Assembly (NCBI RefSeq): GCF_000719475.1
Contig: NZ_JOGO01000089.1
Coordinates: forward strand, 1 to 22,292
Source of the DNA: Streptomyces sp. NRRL F-5630
Lineage (GTDB): Bacteria; Actinomycetota; Actinomycetes; Streptomycetales; Streptomycetaceae
DNA length: 22,292 nucleotides
Reading direction: 5' to 3'
This document shows, one piece after another, positions 14,625-21,226 of the stretch (position 1 is its first letter; every line of letters begins with the position of its first letter). A program made the position numbers and the translations under genes. The notes under the pieces are model-generated. The model was not told where the DNA came from, searched no databases, and was given only the letters and a program-made list of their open reading frames with translations.

Positions 14625-14683
14625 TCAGAGACTGCCGGTGCGCCTTCTAGAGGCGGCTCTCGACGAGGGGCGTCCGGCATAGA

Positions 14684-14721
14684 GAGGCCCCCAGACCCCC
14701 ACCTGTAGTGAGGGGGGCCTC
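14684..14721. other. Hairpin upstream of the XRE remnant
   Basis: Perfect 9-base arms GAGGCCCCC (14684-14692) and GGGGGCCTC (14713-14721). Terminator-like. Supports the view that 14625-14857 is non-coding. The same stretch has TTTAGGGG twice, 11 bases apart (14760-14767, 14771-14778), in a locally AT-richer patch. Confidence 0.5.
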
Positions 14722-14857
14722 GCCATTCCCGCTCCCGACCTGCAATTCCCCCTTGATCGTTTAGGGGAAATTTAGGGGCCGCGACCCTGCGCGGGGAGTG
14801 TCTTAGACCGTACCGAAGCTGCGCTGAAGTGTCCTGAGAGTGCGCCAAGAACGCGGC

Positions 14858-14889
14858 AGGCCCAGGTCAACCTTCTCTGACCTGGGCCT
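14858..14889 (-). terminator. Strong hairpin downstream of tRNA-Arg
   Basis: Perfect 12-base arms (14858-14869 and 14878-14889) with an 8-base loop, beginning 26 bases after the encoded CCA of the leftward tRNA. It can serve as the tRNA terminator. Similar stems also flank att sites of tRNA-integrated elements, so it may be an element boundary. Confidence 0.65.
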
Positions 14890-14917
14890 ACGCCGCCGAA
14901 ACGGCTGGTGGAACTGG

Positions 14918-14990
14918 TGCCCCCGGCAGGATTCGAACCTGCGACACCCGCTTTAGGAGAGCGGTGCTCTATCCCCTGAGCTACGAAGGC
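14918..14990 (-). tRNA. tRNA-Arg (anticodon CCT)
   Basis: Read on the minus strand from 14990 to 14918, the 73 bases fold into a full cloverleaf. The acceptor arm is GCCTTCG with CGGGGGC, including two G-U pairs. The D-arm begins GCTC. The anticodon stem is CCGCT/AGCGG with loop CTCCTAA, giving anticodon CCT at plus-strand 14955-14957. The T-arm is GCAGG-TTCGAAT-CCTGC. The 3' CCA is encoded at 14917-14915. It decodes AGG. Such tRNA genes are common integration targets in actinomycetes, and the accessory block lies on its 3' side. Confidence 0.97.
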
Positions 14991-15202
14991 GGGGTCTTGG
15001 GATCAGCTGGGCTGAGCCAGGACGCCGGTGGCCGTCGGCGGGGTGCCGGTGGCCGCCGTCAGTGTAGCGGGTGGGGAGCGGGGGCGGGGTGCCGCCGAGA
15101 GCGGGTGGCTGGGGCCACGGGGCTGCGGAGGGGGCTCGTCGCGGGCCGTGGGCCTCTGATCCCCCGGGCGTCTGGGGCCAGGGGCGCCCGGCGTGGGGGT
15201 TC

Positions 15203-16735
15203 TCAGTCCTTGTGCACCCGTATCCGGTAGTCCCCGTTCTCCGTCTTGCCCAGTACCTCTACCCGGGTGCGTGAGCCGTCGTCGCGGTATGTCTCGCCGA
15301 CGCCGAAGGGGGCGTCGGAGAGTTCGGCGTGCACGTTGGGGGTGCGGGTGCAGCCTCCGCTTCTCTCCTTCGAGTCGGCGACCGTGATCGGGCCCTGACC
15401 GGTGTCCACGTCCGCGTCGACGCGGTAGACGAGCACGCCGGGCTTGCAGACGCTGTCGTCGTTGCCGCCGCGCGTGCGGACCTCGGCGGCGATGCCGGAC
15501 GTGCGCGAGAGGGGGACGAAGAGGAGCTTCCTGCCGTGGCCCGCCGCCGCGAGCGGCGCCACCGTGAAGTCGTACGTCCCCGGCGAGGCGACGCAGCCGA
15601 CCTGGTTGTCGTCGAGCCAGCCCAGCTTCCACTTGTGCCAGCCGAGCAGGTCGTTGTTGGCCCCCCAGTCCTCGCTCATGATGTCCCAGTGCCCGACCGC
15701 GCCGCCGCCGTCCTGGGTGTAGAGGTCGGGGAGGCCGAAGACGTGGCCGTTCTCGTGCGGGAGCACGCGGTAGCCCGTGCGCGGGTAGGAGCCGGAGCCG
15801 TCGTCCTGACGGCTGTAGAGGAAGCTGGTGTTGGCGAGGGGGACGCCGTCGGCGACCGGCGCCTCGCGGTTGCCGGCGAAGGTCACGGAGAGGACCGTGT
15901 CGAGCGCGGAGGGCCCGGCGTTGGGCGTCACGAGCACGTTCACGAGGTCGTAGGCGGCGAAGTCCACGAGCGGGTCGGAGATCTTCACGAGGTCGCGCAC
16001 GAGTTGGCGGTAGCCCGGCTCGAAGGGCGCGCCGCGCTCTATCCCGTACGCGGAGAACGGCTTGGGCATCCGCAGCCAGCGCTTGACGGGCGTCTCCGGC
16101 CGGTAGTCGAGGCGCCCGTACGAACTGCGCTCGAACCACCGCGTCGTCTGCGGGAAGAACTCGCCGAGCCGGTCGTCGACCGAGCCCTCGCCGCGCGCGT
16201 CGGAGAAGTCGACGAGGAGGTTGAGCGCGCGCACGCGCCCGGTGGAGCGCGTGTACCCGGCGGTGGTCGGCAGTCCCTCCGACATCTGTGTGCCGAGCGG
16301 CCCGGTGATCCGGCACGCGTCCACGCCGTCCCCGCCCCCGGCGGCGACGGGCCCCGGGGCCGAGTGCCCGGCGGCGTCGGGGGAGCCCGAGCCCGTCGTG
16401 CTGAGGGTGACGGCGACGGCGAGCGGGGCGAGGGAGGCGACCGCGATCCCGCGCCGCAGGCGGGCGGCACGGCGAAGGCGGGAGGAGGGGGCGGTGGAGG
16501 CGGGGGGCCCGGCGGAGGCAGCGGACGGGGCGGAGGTCGCGGACGAGGTGGACGAGGCGGAGGCGGGCGTAGGGGGCGTAGCGGCGCCTGCCGCGTCGCT
16601 TCGGGCGGTAGGGCGGGTGTGGGCCCTGCCTGGGGCGGGGTGCGGGTCGTCCGGTGTGTGTTTCCGGCTGTCCCGGCCGCCCCGGCCGGGTATCGGGTCC
16701 GAGGGGGAAGGCGCCCCGTTGGTCGGCTGCTCCAT
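15203..16735 (-). CDS. M6-like (immune inhibitor A type) secreted zinc metalloprotease
   Basis: A 510-residue protein. Residues 1-85 are disordered (Thr/Ser/Ala/Pro). A basic stretch (RLRRAARLRRG, 86-96) and a hydrophobic segment (97-112) follow, acting as signal peptide or anchor. The catalytic domain shows HENGHVFGLPDLYT (327-340) with zinc ligands H327, H331 and probably D337, catalytic E328, and WDIMS (350-354) as in M6 proteases. Four cysteines (C141, C381, C430, C462) suggest two disulfides outside the cell. The C-terminal part is beta-rich. ATG 16735 is chosen, with GGAAGG about 9 bases upstream; GTG 16765 is an in-frame alternative. It is divergent from the TetR gene with palindromic sites between. 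Function is probably protein degradation outside the cell; substrate unknown. Confidence 0.9.
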   Translation of the reverse strand: MEQPTNGAPSPSDPIPGRGGRDSRKHTPDDPHPAPGRAHTRPTARSDAAGAATPPTPASASSTSSATSAPSAASAGPPASTAPSSRLRRAARLRRGIAVASLAPLAVAVTLSTTGSGSPDAAGHSAPGPVAAGGGDGVDACRITGPLGTQMSEGLPTTAGYTRSTGRVRALNLLVDFSDARGEGSVDDRLGEFFPQTTRWFERSSYGRLDYRPETPVKRWLRMPKPFSAYGIERGAPFEPGYRQLVRDLVKISDPLVDFAAYDLVNVLVTPNAGPSALDTVLSVTFAGNREAPVADGVPLANTSFLYSRQDDGSGSYPRTGYRVLPHENGHVFGLPDLYTQDGGGAVGHWDIMSEDWGANNDLLGWHKWKLGWLDDNQVGCVASPGTYDFTVAPLAAAGHGRKLLFVPLSRTSGIAAEVRTRGGNDDSVCKPGVLVYRVDADVDTGQGPITVADSKERSGGCTRTPNVHAELSDAPFGVGETYRDDGSRTRVEVLGKTENGDYRIRVHKD

Positions 16736-16854
16736 GCGTACCGGCCTTCCGTTCGCGGCAGCCACCGTCCTGACCTGCGAGGCTGCCCCCTTCCCGGCCA
16801 GCCTCCGGGCGGGAGGGGCGGGGCGCGCGCCGGGTGCGGCCGATCGGTGGTTTT

Positions 16855-16874
16855 TGTGTGATGCAGGTCACACA
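16855..16874. promoter_or_regulatory. Perfect CRP-type palindrome
   Basis: TGTGTGA-N6-TCACACA, which includes an exact TGTGA-N6-TCACA core (16857-16872), the consensus for CRP/FNR-family proteins. It lies 120 bases upstream of the protease start and 187 bases upstream of the TetR start. Streptomyces encode a Crp orthologue, so a role in controlling one or both genes is likely. Confidence 0.7.
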
Positions 16875-16890
16875 CGGTGAGGGAAATTTC

Positions 16891-16947
16891 CGGGGAGGCC
16901 GTCCCCGTTTAGGAAGGTGTCGCCACGAGCCGGGGAGTGAGTCCCCG
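16891..16947. promoter_or_regulatory. Two CGGGGA-N5-TCCCCG palindromes, candidate TetR operators
   Basis: Identical 6-base arms occur at 16891-16907 and 16931-16947, exactly 40 bases apart (about four helical turns, same DNA face). Both are followed by TTT, so GTCCCCGTTT is repeated at 16901 and 16941. They lie 115-171 bases before the TetR start and beside the CRP-type site. Size and symmetry fit dimer sites of the adjacent TetR protein; this is not shown directly. Confidence 0.6.
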
Positions 16948-17061
16948 TTTGAGGCACGCAGGACTCGGGGCACCGCTTCGGCGGAGGCCCCGCACGAGAC
17001 GCACGTACGAGCGGGCAGCGGCCCGCGCGCGAGGGCCCCCGGGGCCGGAAGGGAGGAGGCG

Positions 17062-17874
17062 GTGCTCGCCATGACCGAGGACATGACCGAGGGCGCGACC
17101 AGCGGTGTGCCCCACGGCGCGACACACGGTGTGCCCCATGGCGCGACCAGCGGCGCGGCCGAGGGCACGCGCGGTGTCGCGGCCGATGACGCGGCCCGTT
17201 CCCGTACCGGAGGCGCGGGGGCCTCGTGCGAAGCAGGCTGCGCGGGGAAGAAGGCCGGACGGCCGCGTGCCGACGCGGTGCGCAATCGCGAGCGGATCAT
17301 CGACGCCGCGCGCGAGATGGCGGCCGAGCACGGCGCGGAGGTCTCGATCGACGAGGTCGCCCGCCGCGCCGGCGTCGGCAACGCCACGGTCTACCGGCAC
17401 TTCCACGACCGTTCCGCCCTCGTCCGCGAGGTGGTCAGGTCCGTCATGGACCGGACCGCCGGACGGGCGGAGGAGGCGCTCACCCTGTCCGGGCCCTTCG
17501 ACGCGCTCTGTGTCTTCGCGCACGGTGCCGTCGAGGACCGTGCGGGGGCCATGTGCGGGATGCTCAGCGCGAACGCCGACGAGGCCGAGCGCGAACACCC
17601 GGACCTGCGGGCCGCCCGCACCCGCCTGGAGGCGGGCGTGGAGGCACTGCTCGGCCGGGCCCGCGAGGCCGGGGAACTGCGCCCCGACGTCGGCGGGGGC
17701 GACCTGATGTTCGTCCTCTCCCAGCTCGCCCGGCCACTCCCGGGCTGCACCGCGGCCCTCAACGACCGCTATGTCCACCGCCATCTTCAGCTCTTCCTGG
17801 AGGGACTGCGGGCCCCGGCCCGTTCGCCCCTGCCGGGCAGCGCCGCCACCCTGGAGGCTCTCCGTACCCCCTGA
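17062..17874 (+). CDS. TetR-family transcriptional regulator
   Basis: A 270-residue regulator. The HTH lies at about 75-121: RERIIDAAREMAAEHG, SIDEVARRAGVGNATVYRHF and the following helix HDRSALVREVV. The rest is the helical ligand-binding and dimer domain. Usual TetR proteins are near 200 residues; this one carries about 65 extra N-terminal residues, including GVPHGAT repeats and C56/C60 just before a KKAGRPR basic patch. GTG 17062 is chosen because GGAGG lies 5 bases upstream; ATG 17071 is also possible. It is divergent from the M6-like protease and followed 461 bases later by the DHA2 exporter on the same strand, a classic repressor-exporter arrangement. The inducer is unknown. Confidence 0.92.
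   Translation: MLAMTEDMTEGATSGVPHGATHGVPHGATSGAAEGTRGVAADDAARSRTGGAGASCEAGCAGKKAGRPRADAVRNRERIIDAAREMAAEHGAEVSIDEVARRAGVGNATVYRHFHDRSALVREVVRSVMDRTAGRAEEALTLSGPFDALCVFAHGAVEDRAGAMCGMLSANADEAEREHPDLRAARTRLEAGVEALLGRAREAGELRPDVGGGDLMFVLSQLARPLPGCTAALNDRYVHRHLQLFLEGLRAPARSPLPGSAATLEALRTP
17092..17157 (+). repeat. 24-bp tandem repeat in the TetR N-terminus
   Basis: Units 17092-17115 and 17116-17139 and a partial third (17140-17157) encode GAT(S/H)GVPH. In-frame expansion in a disordered extension. Confidence 0.85.
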
Positions 17875-18335
17875 CGGCTCTTCCCCGACGGCCCCTCGCG
17901 AGGCGGGCGACCGTCGCCGGCCGCGCCCCGTACCGCGTACGGGCCGGACGGCGCGGCGCCGCACCGCGCGAGAGCGCGCCCGTGCCCGCGTGGCCCGTAC
18001 CGCCACGCGACGTGGTGTGCCGGGCCCGTAGGGGAGCGCACGGCGCTCGCGCGCCACGCCCGTAGCACCGCGCGCCGCGCGGCCCACGGGCCCGTACCAC
18101 CCCCAGCTCCTGAACGTTTCGCACACCCGACCGGTCAAGGTCTCGGCCCCTGCGGGCCGATGTCTGCCGACTCCTCGTCTTCATCCGGTCGCAACCCACC
18201 GCACGGTGCGGCGTACGACGATGTCGCCCACCGGCCCCTGAGTCCTTCCCGTCACCCTCCACAGTCCTTCCTGTCACCCTCCACGGCGCCGCGCCGAACG
18301 ATGGCGCGCGCCCGCGTCCCGAGGTGGATCTCCCC
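17875..18335. other. Non-coding interval before the exporter
   Basis: There is no convincing gene in these 461 bases. Contents: a perfect CCCGTAC-cgc-GTACGGG inverted repeat (17927-17943), a likely terminator 53 bases after the TetR stop; five CCCGTA hexamers at 17927, 17994, 18025, 18059 and 18091, the last four at 31-34 base steps; a GACCGGTC palindrome (18129-18136); and a 22-bp direct repeat (18241-18284). The exporter promoter should lie here, but no clear -35/-10 pair was found. Neither copy of the CGGGGA-N5-TCCCCG palindrome recurs here. Confidence 0.6.
18241..18284 (+). repeat. 22-bp direct repeat upstream of the exporter
   Basis: Two tandem 22-base units (18241-18262, 18263-18284) differ at one base. 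They end 51 bases before the exporter start. The spacing of about two helical turns suits a regulator site in the leader or promoter, though simple duplication is also possible. Confidence 0.8.
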
Positions 18336-19919
18336 ATGTCAGAAACCGTCCGTACCGGCCCCACGGCCGCTTCGCACGCCGATCCGGCGGCGCCCGACCC
18401 GCGCCGCTGGAGGGCTCTCGTCTTCATCGCGCTCGCCCAGCTGATGGTCGTGCTCGACGGCACGATCGTGAACATCGCGCTGCCGAGCGCCCAGCGGGAC
18501 CTCGGCATCTCCGACGGCAATCGCCAGTGGGTCATCACGGCCTACGCCCTCGCCTTCGGCGGACTGCTCCTCTTCGGCGGCCGCATAGCCGACATGTGGG
18601 GGCGCAAGCGCACCTTCATCACCGGCCTCATCGGCTTCGCCGCGGCCTCCGCGCTCGGCGGCGCCGCCAGCGGCCAGGCCATGCTGCTCGGTTCGCGCGC
18701 CCTCCAGGGCGTCTTCGGCGCCCTGCTCGCGCCCGCGGCGCTCTCGCTGCTCGCGGTCACCTTCACGCAGGCGAAGGAGCGCGCGAAGGCGTTCGGCATC
18801 TACGGCGCCATCGCCGGTGGCGGCGGTGCCGTCGGGCTCATCCTCGGCGGCTTCCTCACCGAGTACCTGAACTGGCGCTGGACCTTCTTCGTCAACGTGC
18901 CGTTCGCCATCGTCGCCGCGCTCGGCGCCATCTTCGTCGTCACCGAGCCGAAGGGGCAGCGCAACCGCGCCTCGCTCGACATCCCCGGCGTCCTGCTCTC
19001 GACCCTCGGTCTCGTCTCGCTCGTCTACGGCTTCACGCGTGCCGAGTCGGACGGCTGGAGCGACTCCGTGACGATCGGCAGCTTCGTCGCCGCCGTCGTG
19101 CTCCTGGGCTTCTTCCTCCTCGTTGAGGGCCGCGTCAAGGCCCCGCTGCTCCCGCTGCGCGTCGTCACCGACCGCACCCGGGGCGGGATCTACCTCTCGC
19201 TGGGCCTCGCGATCATCGCGATGTTCGGTCTCTTCCTCTTCCTGACCTTCTACCTCCAGGTCGTGAAGGGTTACTCGCCGGTCAAGACCGGTTTCGCCTT
19301 CCTGCCGATGATGGCGGGCATGATCACCGGCTCGACGCAGATCGGCGCCCGGCTCATGACGAGGGTCCCCGCGCGGTTCCTCATGGGCCCCGGCTTCCTC
19401 CTCGCCGCGGTCGGCATGCTGTTCCTGACGCAGATGGAGGTCGGCTCCGGCTACGCGAGCCTCGTCCTTCCGGCCGAGCTGATGCTGGGCCTCGGTATGG
19501 GTACGGCGTTCATGCCGGCCATGTCGCTCGCCACGCACGGCATCCAGCCGCGTGACGCCGGTGTCGCCTCCGCGATGGTCAACACCTCGCAGCAGGTCGG
19601 CGGCGCGATCGGCACGGCGCTCCTCAACACGATCGCGGCCTCGGCCACGACCGCGTACCTCACCTCGCACGCGGGCAAGGGCGGCGACGCCCGCCTCCTC
19701 CAGGCGCAGGCCCTCGTGCACGGCTACAGCAACGCCATCTGGTGGGCCGTCGGCATCCTCCTGGTCGCCGCGACCCTCGCTTTCACCCTCGTCACCACCG
19801 GCAACCGCAAGAGCGGCCCGGCCGCGACGAGCGGCGACGGCGACACGGCGGACGCCAAGGCGGCGGACGCCCGGTCGGCGGAGACCGAGATCGTGGACAT
19901 CCCGGTCATCGCTCACTGA
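18336..19919 (+). CDS. MFS multidrug exporter, DHA2 (14-TM) family
   Basis: A 527-residue inner-membrane proton antiporter of the EmrB/QacA type. Segment 1 contains the DHA2 hallmark LDGTIVNIALP (40-50, with D41). Motif A is visible as GRIADMWGRKR (82-92). The antiporter motif C region reads GGGGAVGLILGGFLTEYLNWRWTF in two overlapping parts, starting near residue 158. The number of hydrophobic segments fits 14. The C-terminal 35 residues are hydrophilic. ATG 18336 is preceded by GAGGTGG; a GTG at 18324 overlaps that site and is less likely. The TetR gene upstream probably controls it. Substrates cannot be predicted. The stop region is duplicated as a tandem repeat. Confidence 0.95.
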   Translation: MSETVRTGPTAASHADPAAPDPRRWRALVFIALAQLMVVLDGTIVNIALPSAQRDLGISDGNRQWVITAYALAFGGLLLFGGRIADMWGRKRTFITGLIGFAAASALGGAASGQAMLLGSRALQGVFGALLAPAALSLLAVTFTQAKERAKAFGIYGAIAGGGGAVGLILGGFLTEYLNWRWTFFVNVPFAIVAALGAIFVVTEPKGQRNRASLDIPGVLLSTLGLVSLVYGFTRAESDGWSDSVTIGSFVAAVVLLGFFLLVEGRVKAPLLPLRVVTDRTRGGIYLSLGLAIIAMFGLFLFLTFYLQVVKGYSPVKTGFAFLPMMAGMITGSTQIGARLMTRVPARFLMGPGFLLAAVGMLFLTQMEVGSGYASLVLPAELMLGLGMGTAFMPAMSLATHGIQPRDAGVASAMVNTSQQVGGAIGTALLNTIAASATTAYLTSHAGKGGDARLLQAQALVHGYSNAIWWAVGILLVAATLAFTLVTTGNRKSGPAATSGDGDTADAKAADARSAETEIVDIPVIAH

Positions 19920-19944
19920 GCGGCGGTCATCGCTCACTGAGCGG
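19903..19944 (+). repeat. 21-bp tandem duplication across the exporter stop
   Basis: A perfect two-copy repeat: 19903-19923 holds the last codons and TGA, 19924-19944 is an exact copy in the 3' flank. It carries a second in-register copy of the final residues VIAH and a stop. Confidence 0.95.
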
Positions 19945-20105
19945 TCGGCGCGGCCTGCGCGCGGCGCGGTCGGCGCGGTGGGGCACGGGTTCCGGTGAGG
20001 CGCGGGTTCCGGTGCGGGGCTTGTGGCGGGCCGGGTTGAGCCTGCCGACCGGGCCTGCGGGCCGGACTCGCCGAGTCGGGACGCCTGTGGTGACCACGCG
20101 ATACG

Positions 20106-20152
20106 AACGGCCCGGCGGCCGGGGGCTACAAGCCCCCGGCCGCCGGGCCGTT
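20106..20152. terminator. Perfect 22-bp stem hairpin
   Basis: Arms 20106-20127 and 20131-20152 are perfectly complementary with a 3-base loop (ACA). This is the strongest hairpin in the window. It lies between the converging exporter and MarR genes, so it is probably a bidirectional terminator. Confidence 0.85.
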
Positions 20153-20529
20153 GGCGTTCCGGGTGGCGGGGGAGTGGGGGGTGATCGGGGCGGGGATGGC
20201 TCAGCGTGGGGGCGGCGCGGGATTGGAATGAGGCTGAGTGGCAGGCGGGCGCGGCTCAGCGTGGGCGGAGCCTCGTATACGGGGACCGAGCGGTGCGTAC
20301 GCGTACGGGGCAGCCCTTGAGAGGAGGGGCTGAGCGTCTGGGACCGTGCGGTGCGCCGGGCCCGAAGGCCCGCTCACCCTCGTCCTCTTGGTCCCCCGCC
20401 TCTCGCCCCGCCCGCCGGGCCCTCGCCCCCGTCTCCCGCCCTTCACCCCGTCTCCCGCCCGGTGTCCACGTCTGACGCCCCCGTTCGCCGCCGAGACCTC
20501 GCGGACCGTTCCTTGCCCCCCGGGCCGCT
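20153..20529. other. Non-coding interval after the MarR gene
   Basis: No convincing gene was found in these 377 bases. There is a 13-base direct repeat (20198-20210 and 20253-20265) and a pyrimidine-rich stretch (about 20385-20470) with a repeated 15-mer (20427-20441, 20446-20460). The plus-strand frame 20206-20475 has low-complexity content and no ribosome site. Confidence 0.55.
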
Positions 20530-21051
20530 TCAGCGCAGCCAGGGCAGGTCGCTGTCCGGGGCTGTGGGCTGGAGGCCCTCGGCGATCGTCCGCATGATCT
20601 CGCCCAGGGCGCGCTGCTGGTCCCCGTCGAGCCGGTCGAAGAGCGCCTTCCGTACGGCGGCGACGTGGCCGGGCGCACTGCGCCGCAGCATCTCCGCCCC
20701 CTCCTCGGTGAGCACGGCGAACTGTCCCCGCCTGTCGCCGGGGCAGTTCTCGCGCCGCACCCACCCGTTCCGCTCCAGGCGCGCCGTCGCGTGCGAGAGC
20801 CGGGAGCGCGTGATCTTCGCCCGGCAGGCCAGCTCCGTCATCCGCAGGCGCCCGCCGGGTGCCTCGGAGAGCGTGACGAGCAGCCCGTAGTACACGTGCG
20901 GCATCCCCGCGTCGCGCTGCAACTGCCGGTCGAGGTGGTCGTCCAGCAACGTCGTCGCCTGCCTGAACGCCCGCCAGACCTCCTGCTCGGCGTCTCCCAG
21001 CCACACGGGCCCGGGGACGGGGGCGGGGGTGGGTGTCTTCCCCTCGCTCAT
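20530..21051 (-). CDS. MarR-family transcriptional regulator
   Basis: A 173-residue winged-helix regulator. The core runs from about 55 to 120: MTELACRAKITRSRLSHATA (71-90) is the HTH, and the wing carries the typical GDRRGQFAVLTEEG (105-118). Dimer helices flank it. The ATG at 21051 has GAGG 5 bases upstream; the frame is open to 21078 but that extension has no better site. It is divergent from the extradiol dioxygenase, a common pairing in which the MarR protein represses the enzyme gene and responds to an aromatic ligand. Two related palindromes lie in the shared region. Confidence 0.93.
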   Translation of the reverse strand: MSEGKTPTPAPVPGPVWLGDAEQEVWRAFRQATTLLDDHLDRQLQRDAGMPHVYYGLLVTLSEAPGGRLRMTELACRAKITRSRLSHATARLERNGWVRRENCPGDRRGQFAVLTEEGAEMLRRSAPGHVAAVRKALFDRLDGDQQRALGEIMRTIAEGLQPTAPDSDLPWLR

Positions 21052-21097
21052 CCTTGCCTCTTCCTCACGGTGGGCCACCTGGCGACCCGACGACCTT

Positions 21098-21158
21098 ATT
21101 GAAGTTTAAACAATGTTGTCGTACTCTCGTCCCGTGAAAAGCGCTTGATGTTTCAAGC
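21098..21158 (+). promoter_or_regulatory. Promoter of the dioxygenase with two MarR-type palindromes
   Basis: TTGAAG (21099-21104), 17 bases, TACTCT (21122-21127) forms a plausible promoter with start near 21134. Two related sites flank it. TTGA-N4-TAAA (21099-21110) overlaps the -35 box, and GCTTGA-N4-TCAAGC (21143-21158) lies just past the start; both fit TTGA-N4-T(A/C)AA. An MarR dimer bound at both would block transcription. The interval is clearly AT-richer than its surroundings. Confidence 0.6.
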
Positions 21159-21226
21159 ATCTTGACTGCCTGGCGCGGGCCGCGTCGATCCCGGGCCAAG
21201 GGCACGAGAAGGAAGCAGGTCCACGG

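Noticed and set aside
11686..14917. Second copy of the tRNA-Arg 3' end as an att site
   Set aside because: Searched by eye on both strands in the accessory block and not found, so no att site is annotated.
18339..19937. 532-codon minus-strand frame opposite the exporter
   Set aside because: Exact antisense shadow, Asp/Glu/Arg/Gly-rich, no domain.
20206..20475. 89-codon plus-strand frame between exporter and MarR genes
   Set aside because: No ribosome site, low-complexity Pro/Arg/Ser end, and it runs through repeated sequence.
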